The notes: a model not told the origin generated them from the letters alone. Shown: positions 52,930 to 62,275, counted from the first letter of the stretch. The stretch: 64,000 bases of DNA from Gallibacterium genomosp. 3 (GCF_001678475.1 NZ_JTJR01000011.1:62001-126000), one strand, 5' to 3'. Numbers and translations are program-made.

Positions 52930-53856
52930 TTAGAAGTAACCTTGTTTTTTACGTTGTTCCATTGCAGCTTCGCTTACCTGATCATCTAAGCGAGTAGCGC
53001 TGCGTTCTGAAATATCAACGACAGCAGTTTCGGCAATGATGGCTTGTGGAGTAGTAGCAGTACTTGCTACTGGGCAGGTACAGCTAATATCACCTACTGT
53101 ACGGAAACGTACTGATAACACTTCGCTCTCTTCATTAGCTGCTTTTGGGGTTAGATAGGTAACAGGGACTAATAAACCTTTACGGCGAACGACTTCACGT
53201 TGATGAGCATAATAAATACTTGGTAATTCAAGGTTTTCCCGGGAGATATATTGCCAAATATCCAACTCTGTCCAGTTTGAAATTGGGAATACTCGCATAT
53301 TCTCTCCTTGATGCATTTTTGCATTGTAAAGTGACCAAAGTTCAGGGCGTTGTGCTTTTGGATCCCACTGACCGAATTCATCGCGGAATGAGAAAATGCG
53401 TTCTTTGGCGCGAGCTTTTTCTTCGTCACGTCTTGCTCCACCCATTAAGGCATCAAATCCATATTTTTCAATGGTTTCTAATAAGGTAACGGCTTGTGCT
53501 GCATTGCGGGAATCTGTTTCTTTACGTAACACCACGGTACCTTTGGCAATTGACTCTTCAACAGAACCCACTACTAAACGGGCATTTAACTTTTCCACTT
53601 GTTGATCACGAAAATCAATGACTTCCGGGTAGTTATGCCCCGTATCAATATGCACGAGAGGAAATGGTAATGGTGAATTTCGTCCTTCTAATTGGAAGGC
53701 TTTCCGAGCTAATGCTAATAACACCACAGAATCCTTACCGCCCGAGAACAACAAGGCTGGATTACGGCACTCTGCGACCACTTCACGAATAATATAAATA
53801 GATTCAGCTTCTAACCAATCTAAATGATTGTTTTGTAATAAATTTTGTTGTTGCAT
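52930..53856 (-). CDS. cysD: Sulfate adenylyltransferase small subunit
   Basis: A 308-residue ATP-PPase-fold enzyme making APS from sulfate and ATP with CysN. The PP-loop LLFSGGKDSVVLLALA and the blocks HIDTGHNYPEVIDFRD and GARRDEEKARAKERIFSFRD are diagnostic. I start it at the ATG ending at 53856, preceded by TAGGAG; a longer frame would add 35 residues overlapping cysH and not found in the family. Confidence 0.96.
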   Translation of the reverse strand: MQQQNLLQNNHLDWLEAESIYIIREVVAECRNPALLFSGGKDSVVLLALARKAFQLEGRNSPLPFPLVHIDTGHNYPEVIDFRDQQVEKLNARLVVGSVEESIAKGTVVLRKETDSRNAAQAVTLLETIEKYGFDALMGGARRDEEKARAKERIFSFRDEFGQWDPKAQRPELWSLYNAKMHQGENMRVFPISNWTELDIWQYISRENLELPSIYYAHQREVVRRKGLLVPVTYLTPKAANEESEVLSVRFRTVGDISCTCPVASTATTPQAIIAETAVVDISERSATRLDDQVSEAAMEQRKKQGYF

Positions 53857-53864
53857 ATTCACTC

Positions 53865-54602
53865 CTACGCTTGATGTAAACCACACTCTTTGCTCGATTG
53901 GTTTTCCCACCACCAACGACCAGCGCGAATTTCTTCGCCTTGTTTCACTGGACGAGTGCAAGGTTCACAACCAATGCTTGGGTATCCTTGTTGATAAAGA
54001 GTATTAAAAGGTAAGTTAAACTGTAAAACATATGCCCAGACATCTTGTTCAGACCAATCAAAAATAGGATTGTATTTAGCAATTTGCCGAGTATGATCCC
54101 ACTCAGCGAACTCAAGTGATTGGCGAGTAACAGATTGAGATTGACGTTGGCCAGTGAGCCAAGCGTCCGCATCGTGTAAAGCTTGATTTAACGGTATGAC
54201 TTTGCGGATATAACAGCACTGTTTCCGAGAAGCAACACTGTCATAGAAACCATTCTCACCATATTGCTGAATATATTCAGCGACTTGTTGTTGATCAGGT
54301 TGATAACGAACTACGGGTAAATCTGGATAGGTTTGTTGTAATGAATGTAGAAAATCCAGCGTTTCCTGATTTAATCGACCTGTATCTAGGGTAAAAATGG
54401 TGACATTTGTATTGAGCTTGCTTAAGACATCCATAATTATCATATCTTCTACGGCTAAGCTGTGAGCAAATTTAACCTGTTGATGTTGGTCGGCAATTTG
54501 TTGTAAGCGTTGCTGTAATACCGCGATTTTTTGTTGTAACTCGGGTTGTTGTGCTTGAGTAAGCTGCGGAATTTGCCACAGTGCTGGGCGTTGTAAACTC
54601 AT
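53865..54602 (-). CDS. cysH: Adenylylsulfate (APS) reductase, iron-sulfur type
   Basis: A 245-residue CysH-family thioredoxin-dependent reductase. The PP-loop-like region is FAHSLAVEDMIIMD (about 45-58) and the catalytic Cys is C240 in KECGLHQ. Unlike E. coli PAPS reductase it has the cluster pair CC at 129-130 (SRKQCCYIRK) and CEPC at 212-215, which ligate a [4Fe-4S] cluster in assimilatory APS reductases. It should therefore reduce APS directly. No cysC is found in the window. Start chosen at ATG 54602 with AAGGAC and AGGA upstream. It lies between cysG and cysD. Confidence 0.92.
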   Translation of the reverse strand: MSLQRPALWQIPQLTQAQQPELQQKIAVLQQRLQQIADQHQQVKFAHSLAVEDMIIMDVLSKLNTNVTIFTLDTGRLNQETLDFLHSLQQTYPDLPVVRYQPDQQQVAEYIQQYGENGFYDSVASRKQCCYIRKVIPLNQALHDADAWLTGQRQSQSVTRQSLEFAEWDHTRQIAKYNPIFDWSEQDVWAYVLQFNLPFNTLYQQGYPSIGCEPCTRPVKQGEEIRAGRWWWENQSSKECGLHQA

Positions 54603-54625
54603 TTCCTTGTCCTTGGTTAAAACGA

Positions 54626-56044
54626 TTAAGCGACTTTTTGTTGTAATGTTATTGGGGTAGTGTAAGTAGCAGTTTGTCCAAACCATTGCAGTTGTTGTTG
54701 TAATGCCACTACCTCACCGATGACCAATAGGGCTGGTTTTTCAGCTTGTTCAGCTAATTGTGTGAGTGTGTCTAATGTGCCAATTTGTGTTTGCTGTTGA
54801 GCTAGTGTTCCTTGACTAATCACCGCAACAGGCGTATCTGCACGACGACCATAAGCCAATAAGTTAGTTTGAATTTCGCTGGCTTTGATTGTGCCCATAT
54901 AAACCACTAAGGTGGTGTGGGGTTGAGCAAGACTACGCCACGCTAGAGGATTACCATCTGCTTGGCGATGACCAGTGATAAAAGTAACACTTTGTGCATA
55001 ATCACGATGGGTCAATGGAATACCTGCATAAGCGGTTGCACCAACGGCAGCAGTGATACCGGGAACAACACTGAAAGGTATGTTGGCTTGGTTAAGTGCT
55101 TGTAGTTCTTCACCACCACGCCCAAAGACAAAAGGATCTCCGCCTTTTAAACGAACAACACGTTTTCCTTGTTTCGCGTAACTAATTAATAAGTTATTGA
55201 TTTGTGTTTGACTAATGCTTGGCTTGCCTGCACGTTTACCAACTAAAACACGATCTGCATCACGACGGACTAAATCTAAAATCTGTGATGAAATAAGTGC
55301 GTCATATAGCACAACATCTGCTTGTTGAATCGCTTGTAGCCCTTTTAATGTTAATAATCCAGCATCACCAGGACCTGCACCGACTAAAGTCACCTCGCCT
55401 AATTGTGCAGGGCGTTGTTGAAGTTGCTCCGCAATAAATTGTTCCGCTTGTTCTACCTGTTGATTCTGAGTTAGGCGTTGGAATTGGCTATGATTAAACA
55501 GGGTTTCCCAAAAATAACGGCGTTGTTTTAATTGACTGATGGTGGCTTTGACTTTACCGCGCCAACGTCCTGCAATTTCTGCCATAGTGGAGAGATGTTG
55601 CGGTAATAATGCTTCTAACTTTTCACGTAATAGACGTGTTAGCACGGGTGCGGTACCCGCACTAGAAATAGCAATTTGGACTGGGCTGCGATCAATAATA
55701 GACGGAAAAATAAACGAACAGTGTGCTTGATCATCTACGGTATTGACTAAACAATTTTGTTGTTGCGCTAATTGGTAAACTTGTTGATTTAATGCTGTAT
55801 CATTAGTTGCGACAACAACTAAGCTCACTGTGGCTAATTGTTCGGCAGAGAATTGTTTGCTTAACCAGTTAATTTGACCCGTTTGCCATAGCGTGTGTAA
55901 TGGTGAACTAAGTTGTTCAGCTACTACTTGAATTTTTGCGTGCGCTTGGCGTAATAGGTCAATTTTGCGTTTGGCAATATGCCCACCACCTACGACTAAA
56001 ACTTCTTTGTCTTTTAAATCAATAAAAATGGGTAGATATTGCAT
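54626..56044 (-). CDS. cysG: Siroheme synthase (trifunctional)
   Basis: A 472-residue CysG. The N-terminal domain (1-~150; [31 protein letters not shown]) is the precorrin-2 dehydrogenase/ferrochelatase. The C-terminal domain (about 215-455; [37 protein letters not shown]) is the uroporphyrinogen III methyltransferase. It supplies the siroheme of CysI, the last gene of the run. Start at ATG 56044 behind GGGAGTGACA. Confidence 0.96.
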   Translation of the reverse strand: MQYLPIFIDLKDKEVLVVGGGHIAKRKIDLLRQAHAKIQVVAEQLSSPLHTLWQTGQINWLSKQFSAEQLATVSLVVVATNDTALNQQVYQLAQQQNCLVNTVDDQAHCSFIFPSIIDRSPVQIAISSAGTAPVLTRLLREKLEALLPQHLSTMAEIAGRWRGKVKATISQLKQRRYFWETLFNHSQFQRLTQNQQVEQAEQFIAEQLQQRPAQLGEVTLVGAGPGDAGLLTLKGLQAIQQADVVLYDALISSQILDLVRRDADRVLVGKRAGKPSISQTQINNLLISYAKQGKRVVRLKGGDPFVFGRGGEELQALNQANIPFSVVPGITAAVGATAYAGIPLTHRDYAQSVTFITGHRQADGNPLAWRSLAQPHTTLVVYMGTIKASEIQTNLLAYGRRADTPVAVISQGTLAQQQTQIGTLDTLTQLAEQAEKPALLVIGEVVALQQQLQWFGQTATYTTPITLQQKVA

Positions 56045-56077
56045 TGTCACTCCCTCTCTCAATGCGTTTTTATTTTT

Positions 56078-56120
56078 TTATACGGCAAAATTAATATGGC
56101 TAAAAATAGTAAAAAATTAT
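56078..56120 (-). promoter_or_regulatory. Candidate CysB-controlled promoter of cysG operon
   Basis: The plus-strand 19-mer aaaaatagtaaaaaattat (56102-56120) is identical to one upstream of sbp, and in both places a TTATACGG (minus strand CCGTATAA, a likely -10) starts exactly 24 bp from it. On the minus strand this puts the element over the -35 region and upstream, where the LysR-type activator CysB binds. Assignment to CysB is inferred. Confidence 0.65.
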
Positions 56121-56166
56121 CTGTTATAACTTTTTATGATATAAACCGCTGATTCGGCGTTGAGTA

Positions 56167-57162
56167 TTAATGTAGATAGAGCTGATCAAACTGCCCGCCA
56201 TCTGCAAAATAGCGTTGATTGATCTGTTGCCAGCTACCAAATTGCTGATTGACATCAAAAGTATTGATTGTTGGAAAATTCGCCTGATATTGAGCAAAAA
56301 CAGCCGACACATTTGGACGAAAACCACTCTGAGCTGCGATATGTTGTGCTGGTTCTTGCCATAAAGATTGAATAAAACGTTGTGCTAATTGTTGAGTATG
56401 GTGGCGTTGGCTATTTTGATTTACTTCTGCCACTAAAACGGGAACATTGGCACTGATACTTGGATACACTAAAGTAAACTTCTCTTTTCCGATTGTAGCT
56501 TGTGCTAACAGTGAGGCTTCATTCTCTGCGGTAATCAGCACGTCGCCAATCGCGCGCTGGCTAAAGGTAATACTGGCAGCTCTTGCACCAGTATCAAAGA
56601 CAGGCACATTTTTTAAGAATTTCTGGATAAATTGGTTGACTTGGTGCGGATCTTTGAGCTGTTTTTGCGCATAACCGAGCGCAGATAAGTAGGCATAACG
56701 ACCATTTCCAGATGTTTTTGGGTTTGCAAACACCACTTTCACATCTGGGCGGATTAAATCTTGCCAATCATGAATATTTTTAGGATTTCCCTCACGTACT
56801 AAGAATACCATCACAGTATGAAAAGGGATTGCCTGATTGGGATATTGTTGTTGCCAGTCGGCTGCCACTAAGCCTTTTTTCACTAAACCGGTAATATCAT
56901 TTTGTTGATTTAGCGTAACCACATCCGTAGGTAATCCGTTTTGTACGGCAATCGCTTGTTTACTCGCACTAGCAAACGATAGGGCGATATTCGGCGTAAC
57001 CTGATATTGTTTGGCATATTGTTCAGAAAAAACAGGAAGATAGCGTTTATAGTAATCACGAATAACATCGTACCCAGCTAACATTAAGGTTTGATTTGCA
57101 AAGGCTGATGATAAGGTGATACTACTGAATAATAGACTATAAATAATTGATCTAATTTGCAT
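56167..57162 (-). CDS. sbp: Periplasmic sulfate/thiosulfate-binding protein
   Basis: A 331-residue solute-binding protein. A signal peptide ends near residue 22 (SAFANQ). The mature protein carries the family blocks LPTDVVTLNQQNDI, FLVREGNPKNIHDWQDLIRP, NPKTSGNGRYAYLSA, and IGDVLITAENEASLL. It delivers sulfate (perhaps thiosulfate) to the CysTWA transporter encoded 3.4 kb away on the other strand. It could be named sbp or cysP; sequence alone does not settle this. Confidence 0.92.
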   Translation of the reverse strand: MQIRSIIYSLLFSSITLSSAFANQTLMLAGYDVIRDYYKRYLPVFSEQYAKQYQVTPNIALSFASASKQAIAVQNGLPTDVVTLNQQNDITGLVKKGLVAADWQQQYPNQAIPFHTVMVFLVREGNPKNIHDWQDLIRPDVKVVFANPKTSGNGRYAYLSALGYAQKQLKDPHQVNQFIQKFLKNVPVFDTGARAASITFSQRAIGDVLITAENEASLLAQATIGKEKFTLVYPSISANVPVLVAEVNQNSQRHHTQQLAQRFIQSLWQEPAQHIAAQSGFRPNVSAVFAQYQANFPTINTFDVNQQFGSWQQINQRYFADGGQFDQLYLH

Positions 57163-57214
57163 ATTTCACTCCATTGATGGTTGTTATTACCATTCTGTTT
57201 TTACTGAAGTGAAG

Positions 57215-57257
57215 TTATACGGAAAAAGGGAAAATGAGAAAAATAGTAAAAAATTAT
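57215..57257 (-). promoter_or_regulatory. Candidate CysB-controlled promoter of sbp
   Basis: The same 19-mer (57239-57257) and TTATACGG (57215-57222) as at cysG, with the same 24 bp offset, lie about 55 bp upstream of the sbp start. Sharing of both sequence and spacing in otherwise different intergenic DNA is strong evidence for a common promoter-activator unit. Confidence 0.65.
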
Positions 57258-57295
57258 AATTTATAGCAATTTAAACTAAATCCACCGTTGATCTC

Positions 57296-57326
57296 TTGAC
57301 CTTTCCCTTAGGGAAAGCTTTACCAT
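57296..57326 (+). promoter_or_regulatory. CueR-type copper-responsive promoter
   Basis: A -35 TTGACC (57296-57301) and -10 TACCAT (57321-57326) are separated by 19 bp, the long spacer typical of MerR-family promoters. The spacer holds the dyad CTTTCCC-TTA-GGGAAAG (57301-57317), very close to the E. coli copA/cueO CueR operators. It lies 40 bp ahead of the DUF411 gene. The regulator gene itself is not in the window. Confidence 0.82.
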
Positions 57327-57365
57327 CCAAGCCATTCTGTTTTTATTCTTACTAGGAAGGTAACC

Positions 57366-57827
57366 ATGAAAAACACCCGTTTACTTAGCAAGTTAATCTT
57401 AGTTGGCGCCTCTGCTTTTGCAGTGTTAGCACAAGCCCAAGCTACTACGATGGAAGTTTGGAAAAGCCCGACGTGTGGCTGTTGTAATGAATGGATTAGC
57501 TATATGAAAAATAATGGCTTTGAAGTCAAAGTTCATGAAACTGGCAATGCTAAACAACATCAATTATTTGGGATTAAAGATGATTATGTTTCTTGCCATA
57601 CCGCAGTCGTTGATGGTTATGTGATTGAAGGACACGTGCCAGCAGAAGATGTAAAACGATTATTAGCTGAAAAACCTGACGCTATTGGGCTTTCTGCACC
57701 GGGAATGCCAGTTGGATCACCAGGAATGGATGGCCCAGCCTATCAAGGACGTAAAGATGCATACGATGTCTTATTGTTGAAAAAGAATGGCGAAAGTGAA
57801 GTATTTAGCTCGCATAATCAGGAATAG
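57366..57827 (+). CDS. DUF411 periplasmic metal-related protein
   Basis: A 153-residue secreted protein (signal peptide to about residue 26, AQAQATT). The fold looks thioredoxin-like, with the DUF411 motif SPTCGCCNEW near residue 35 and YVSCHTAVVDGYVIEGHVPA in the middle, then GLSAPGMPVGSPGMDGP. The family occurs with copper-resistance genes, and this copy sits behind a CueR-type promoter and 9 bp before a multicopper oxidase. Copper binding or delivery is likely; the exact role is unknown. Confidence 0.87.
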   Translation: MKNTRLLSKLILVGASAFAVLAQAQATTMEVWKSPTCGCCNEWISYMKNNGFEVKVHETGNAKQHQLFGIKDDYVSCHTAVVDGYVIEGHVPAEDVKRLLAEKPDAIGLSAPGMPVGSPGMDGPAYQGRKDAYDVLLLKKNGESEVFSSHNQE

Positions 57828-57836
57828 GAGAGAGGA

Positions 57837-59396
57837 ATGAAACGTCGAGATTTTTTACGTTATGGGATTGGTTTAAGTTTAATTAGCTCCTCTCTTTATT
57901 CACTTGCGAATACGATGGGACAGATGGAACATCATCATGCGATGATGGGAATGCAAGCTCAAGTACCTTTGATGCCATTAGATAAGCTACCAAGTCAGCA
58001 ACCATTAATTACAACATTACCGAAATTAAAGAATTTATCGAAGCAAGCTGGTGTCTTTAAAGCAAAATTAGTTGCTGAACCAACAACGATAAAATTAGCG
58101 GGCGATCAACCAACAGAGTTTTGGGCATATAACGGCCAACTACCCGGCCCTCAAATTGAGGTATTTGAAGGTGATGAGGTAGAAATAGAGTTCGTTAATC
58201 ATTTACCACAACCTACCACAATCCATTGGCATGGTTTAGATGTACATAGTGGGGCGGATGGGAATCCACAAGATCCTGTTGTACCAAATAGTCGCAGAAT
58301 CTATCGTTTCACTATTCCTGAAGGCAGTGCGGGTACTTATTGGTATCACCCACACCCACATGGTTATGTGTCAGAACAGGTGTATAAAGGATTGGCTGGG
58401 ACATTGGTCGTAAAAGCCAAACAAGATCCGTTATCTCAACTTGATGAACAACATTGGGTGATTTCTGATCTGCGTTTAACGGAAGATGGCAAGATCCCTG
58501 CTAACAGTATGACGGATTGGATGAATGGTCGTGAGGGTGAAATAGTTCTGATTAACGGTCAGTATCAACCGAAAATTAAAGTACAACAACAACGAATCCG
58601 TATTTGGAACGCAACCAGTGCACGTTACTTACGCTTGAAAGTGCCAGGTGTGCAATGGGTGGTGCTTGGAACAGAAGGTGGGTTATTAGAGAAAGCTTTA
58701 GCCCCACAAGATGAACTGTTTTTAGCCCCGGCAGAACGGGTAGAAGTGATGATGATTGGTGATACACAGGGTGAGGCAGTATTACAGAGTTTGTACTATG
58801 AACGGCATAAGATGATGGTACAAGAACCTGCAACGAATTTAACCTTGGCACAAATTGAAGTGAAGGCAGAACCAGTTACATTGCCTGAGAAATTACGTAT
58901 TTTACCAGAACAAGAACCAGCTAAAGTAGTTCGTCAGGTAAGGTTTAGTGAACAGATGATGAATCACGAAGCTATGTCTCCAGAAAATCATCATAAGATG
59001 ATGATGGCACATTCAACAGAACATAGTGTGGATACAGATAACCCAGTACCCGCAATGATGGAAGGGGTATTCCTGATTAATGGTAAATCGTTTGCTATGG
59101 ATCGAGTGGATTTTGTTGGTAAGGTTGATCAAGTGGAACAATGGGAAATTTTTAATGAAAGCCATATGGATCACCCTTTCCATTTACATGGCACACAATT
59201 TGAAGTGATCCAAACTACATTAAACGGTAAAACCAAACCAGCTCCTTATCGAGCATTAAAAGATGTGGTTAATTTGCGTCCTTATGAAAAAGTTGTCATT
59301 CGTTTTAAACAACGCCATACTGGCTTAAAAATGTTCCATTGTCATATTCTTGAACACGAGAATTTAGGAATGATGGGACAATTAAAAGTAGAGTAA
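57837..59396 (+). CDS. cueO: Multicopper oxidase (CueO-like cuprous oxidase)
   Basis: A 519-residue periplasmic multicopper oxidase. A Tat signal (KRRDFLRYGIGLSLISSS) leads a His/Met-rich N-terminus (GQMEHHHAMMGM). The copper ligands lie in IHWHGLDVHSG, YWYHPHPHG, HPFHLHGTQFEV and the type 1 site MFHCHILEHENLGMM. A Met/His-rich insert (about 378-410; MMNHEAM, HHKMMMAH) matches the CueO substrate-capture region. It would oxidise Cu(I) to the less toxic Cu(II). The symbol is by analogy with CueO. Confidence 0.88.
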   Translation: MKRRDFLRYGIGLSLISSSLYSLANTMGQMEHHHAMMGMQAQVPLMPLDKLPSQQPLITTLPKLKNLSKQAGVFKAKLVAEPTTIKLAGDQPTEFWAYNGQLPGPQIEVFEGDEVEIEFVNHLPQPTTIHWHGLDVHSGADGNPQDPVVPNSRRIYRFTIPEGSAGTYWYHPHPHGYVSEQVYKGLAGTLVVKAKQDPLSQLDEQHWVISDLRLTEDGKIPANSMTDWMNGREGEIVLINGQYQPKIKVQQQRIRIWNATSARYLRLKVPGVQWVVLGTEGGLLEKALAPQDELFLAPAERVEVMMIGDTQGEAVLQSLYYERHKMMVQEPATNLTLAQIEVKAEPVTLPEKLRILPEQEPAKVVRQVRFSEQMMNHEAMSPENHHKMMMAHSTEHSVDTDNPVPAMMEGVFLINGKSFAMDRVDFVGKVDQVEQWEIFNESHMDHPFHLHGTQFEVIQTTLNGKTKPAPYRALKDVVNLRPYEKVVIRFKQRHTGLKMFHCHILEHENLGMMGQLKVE

Positions 59397-59422
59397 CTTG
59401 GTTACAAGTTAATACATAAATT

Positions 59423-59455
59423 ACTGTACTCTTCTGTTGAGTAGGAGAGTACAGT
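59423..59455. terminator. Terminator between multicopper oxidase and DMT gene
   Basis: ACTGTACTCT (59423-59432) pairs with AGAGTACAGT (59446-59455), a perfect 10 bp stem with a 13-base loop, between two convergent genes. The plus-strand tail is TAAATTTAA, with only a short T-run. Confidence 0.7.
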
Positions 59456-59460
59456 TAAAT

Positions 59461-60342
59461 TTAAGCCCAAATTACCATAACAGCAGAAATCACCACTAGA
59501 ATTAAACCTATATGATCCGCTTTATTTAATTTTTCACTAAACCAAAATAAAGAGATCAAGATACTGAAAAAGATTTCAATCTGCCCTAATGTTTTAACAA
59601 TAGCTACTGACTGCATACTCATCGCACTAAACCAGCCCAATGAAGCTAAAAAACTGCATAAACTTACGGTTGATGTAAGGCGTTTACGTTGCCACATCGC
59701 CTGCAAAGTTTGTGGTTTAAAGATAGCTAACACCAGTAACATTAAGATACATTGGAAACTAATAATGCTGCATAACACCCAAGCAGCACGATGCAAAAAT
59801 GGTAACATATCGAGCTGTAAACTGGCTTGACGAACTAATAAAGAAGTAATCGCAAAACATAAACCACTACCGACACCAATCAATAAGGTGGTATAGGATA
59901 ACTGGATATTTTTACCCCCTTTACTTAATAAGAAAACAGCAATCGCACCAATAAAGACACCGACCCAGCCCCACACCGATAAGTAATCTTGTAAAAATGC
60001 CACACCAATCAATGCGGCTAAAATAGCTTCACTTTTGGCAAGTCCTACACCAATGGCATAATTTTTTTGTTTAAATAACGCTACCATTAAAGCGGTGGCA
60101 ATAATTTGACTAAGCCCAGCAATAACAATATCAATCAGATATTGATAAGAGAAATGTACACTTTGTGCGGGTGGTTGTGTGGAATATAAAATAGCTAAAT
60201 AAGTGATGGCTAGTGGTACTGCACAAATAAAACGCGCAAGAGTGACGCCATATACATCAACAGTCGTACTTAATTGTTTCTGAAAGGCATTACGCCAAGC
60301 TTGCATAAAGGCGGCTAATAGAGTGAAGAATATCCAAAACAT
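59461..60342 (-). CDS. EamA/DMT-family transporter
   Basis: A 293-residue membrane protein with ten hydrophobic helices in two EamA halves. Typical blocks are the helix-end KSEAILAALIGVAFLQDYLS (first repeat) and LGQIEIFFSILISLFWFSEKL (second repeat). DMT transporters move metabolites or drugs; the substrate cannot be read from sequence. It stands alone between the copper genes and cysT. Confidence 0.82.
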   Translation of the reverse strand: MFWIFFTLLAAFMQAWRNAFQKQLSTTVDVYGVTLARFICAVPLAITYLAILYSTQPPAQSVHFSYQYLIDIVIAGLSQIIATALMVALFKQKNYAIGVGLAKSEAILAALIGVAFLQDYLSVWGWVGVFIGAIAVFLLSKGGKNIQLSYTTLLIGVGSGLCFAITSLLVRQASLQLDMLPFLHRAAWVLCSIISFQCILMLLVLAIFKPQTLQAMWQRKRLTSTVSLCSFLASLGWFSAMSMQSVAIVKTLGQIEIFFSILISLFWFSEKLNKADHIGLILVVISAVMVIWA

Positions 60343-60497
60343 TTTAATCTACGATAATCTTTGTGGTTTACTGAGTTAAGTAGTCTATACCTTTAGTAGG
60401 TGTTCACCAAGTAGAAGCAAAACAACGAGGTAGAAAATAGGATAAAGTGGATTTGTAACCTCGATCATCTTTGGCTTATTTCTAAATTGCATATTAA

Positions 60498-60541
60498 TTA
60501 ATTTTTTATTCTTTGCTAATCAGTTTGCCCTCGTTCATATT
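60498..60541 (+). promoter_or_regulatory. Candidate CysB-type promoter of cysTWA
   Basis: TTAATTTTTTATTCTTTGC (60498-60516) matches the reverse complement of the cysG/sbp element at 14 of 19 positions, and a CATATT -10 candidate (60536-60541) falls at nearly the same distance. This copy is looser than the other two. The rest of the 248 bp gap before cysT shows nothing else I can name. Confidence 0.4.
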
Positions 60542-60590
60542 GACTAACCATTCCGTTTTATCTTTTAACAAGAGTGGATTTTAGTGTTTT

Positions 60591-61424
60591 ATGAATATTC
60601 TCAATACGCCCGCAGTATTAGCAGGATTTAAAACGAGTTTCACCGTCAGTTTATTGTGGATTGGCAGTATGATTGTACTGCCATTGGTGATGCTATGCGT
60701 CACCGTCTTACAATTAGAGTGGCATACATTTTGGCAAGTGATTTTAAATCAACGTGTGTTGGCTTCTATTTATCTCTCTTTCAAAATGGCTTTCTTTGCT
60801 ACTTTGGTTAATCTATTTTTTGGCACATTAGTTGCTTGGGTTCTCGTCCGTTACGCTTTTCCCGGAAAAGCGCTACTTAATGCGTTAATTGATTTACCTT
60901 TTGCATTACCAACCGCCGTAGCGGGTATTGTATTAGCAACGTTATATGCACCCAATGGATTAATCGGTCAGTTCTTTGCTCAATTTGGTTGGCAAATTGC
61001 CTTTACGCCATTAGGTATTGGCGTGGCATTAGTTTTTGTCAGCTTTCCTTTCGTGGTGAGAGCAATTCAACCCGTATTAGCCAGTCAAGAAAAAGCTCTA
61101 GAAGAAGCAGCACATATTCTAGGTGCAAGCCGTTGGCAAACTTTTCATAAAGTATTATTACCAACGCTTTATCCAGCAATGGTAAGCGGTGCTGGTATGG
61201 GATTTGCACGTTCGTTAGGCGAATATGGTTCGGTGATTTTTATTGCTGGCAATATCCCAATGGTGTCTGAAATCGCGCCTTTAATGATTATGTCTAAGTT
61301 AGATATTTATGATGTACAAGGTGCAGCAGCTGTTGCCTTTGTGATGTTGGTATTTTCGTTTGCCGTGCTGTTGTTATTCAATACTGGGCAAAACTATTTA
61401 AATCGTCATTTTGTCAGTAAATAG
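60591..61424 (+). CDS. cysT: Sulfate/thiosulfate ABC transporter permease
   Basis: A 277-residue inner-membrane permease (CysT/CysU) with six helices. The EAA loop that contacts the ATPase reads EEAAHILGASRWQTFHKVLLP. LNALIDLPFALPTAVAGIVLATLY is a family block given here in part. It forms a heterodimer with CysW, encoded 8 bp downstream. Confidence 0.94.
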   Translation: MNILNTPAVLAGFKTSFTVSLLWIGSMIVLPLVMLCVTVLQLEWHTFWQVILNQRVLASIYLSFKMAFFATLVNLFFGTLVAWVLVRYAFPGKALLNALIDLPFALPTAVAGIVLATLYAPNGLIGQFFAQFGWQIAFTPLGIGVALVFVSFPFVVRAIQPVLASQEKALEEAAHILGASRWQTFHKVLLPTLYPAMVSGAGMGFARSLGEYGSVIFIAGNIPMVSEIAPLMIMSKLDIYDVQGAAAVAFVMLVFSFAVLLLFNTGQNYLNRHFVSK

Positions 61425-61432
61425 GAGTTTGT

Positions 61433-62266
61433 ATGCAAAATTCAGCTTTTCACTGGCAACGTTATCTCTGTTTAACTTTGAGTTTCCTGTTTTTAGGTGT
61501 GGTATTACTCGTGCCTTTATTCAGTATTTTTTACTATGGTTTGCAGGCGGGCTGGCATATTTTTGTTGAGTCCTTACAAGAAGTAGAAGCACGAAATGCA
61601 ATCTTATTAAGCGTAATGGTGATTGCGATTGTATTACCGCTTAATCTATTTTTTGGCTTAATGATGGCATGGTTATTAGCTAACTTTGATTTTAAAGGTA
61701 AAGCCTTACTAGGCGCATTAATTGATTTACCGTTAGCTATTTCTCCAGTTGTTGCGGGGTTAATGTTTGTGTTGCTATTTGGTGTCAATGGATTATTTGG
61801 AGGTTGGTTAATTGATCATGGCATTGAGGTAATTTTTGCCTTGCCAAGTATTATTTTGACCACCTTATTTGTTACCTTTCCGTTAGTAGTGAAATCTTTA
61901 TTACCAACATTAAAAACCTTAGGCAACCAAGAAGAGCAAGCTGGTTTAACGCTGGGCGCATCAGGCTGGACAATCTTTTTCAAAATTACTTTACCTAAAA
62001 TTAAATGGGCATTGTTATATGGCGTAATCTTAGCGAATGCACGTGCGTTGGGCGAGTTTGGCGCTGTCAGTGTTGTGTCTGGCAATATCCGCAATTTGAC
62101 GAATACTATCCCTTTGCATATCGAAATTCTTTATAACGAATATCAATTTACAGCGGCATTTGCTTGTGCCTCGTTATTAGCAGCAATGGCACTTTTTACA
62201 CTATTAGCACAACACGGAATTGTCTATTGGCAAAAACGTAAAGCAGTTGCATTAAGTCAGAATTAA
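61433..62266 (+). CDS. cysW: Sulfate/thiosulfate ABC transporter permease
   Basis: A 277-residue permease paired with CysT. The EAA loop reads EEQAGLTLGASGWTIFFKITLP, and GALIDLPLAISPVVAGLMF and GEFGAVSVVSGNIRNLT are typical of CysW. Six transmembrane helices are visible. It lies between cysT and cysA. Confidence 0.94.
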   Translation: MQNSAFHWQRYLCLTLSFLFLGVVLLVPLFSIFYYGLQAGWHIFVESLQEVEARNAILLSVMVIAIVLPLNLFFGLMMAWLLANFDFKGKALLGALIDLPLAISPVVAGLMFVLLFGVNGLFGGWLIDHGIEVIFALPSIILTTLFVTFPLVVKSLLPTLKTLGNQEEQAGLTLGASGWTIFFKITLPKIKWALLYGVILANARALGEFGAVSVVSGNIRNLTNTIPLHIEILYNEYQFTAAFACASLLAAMALFTLLAQHGIVYWQKRKAVALSQN

Positions 62267-62275
62267 GAGGTTGTT

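Noticed and set aside
53857-53961. Longer CysD with 35 extra N-terminal residues
   Set aside because: The extension overlaps cysH out of frame, is unlike the family, and a clear ribosome binding site precedes the internal ATG.
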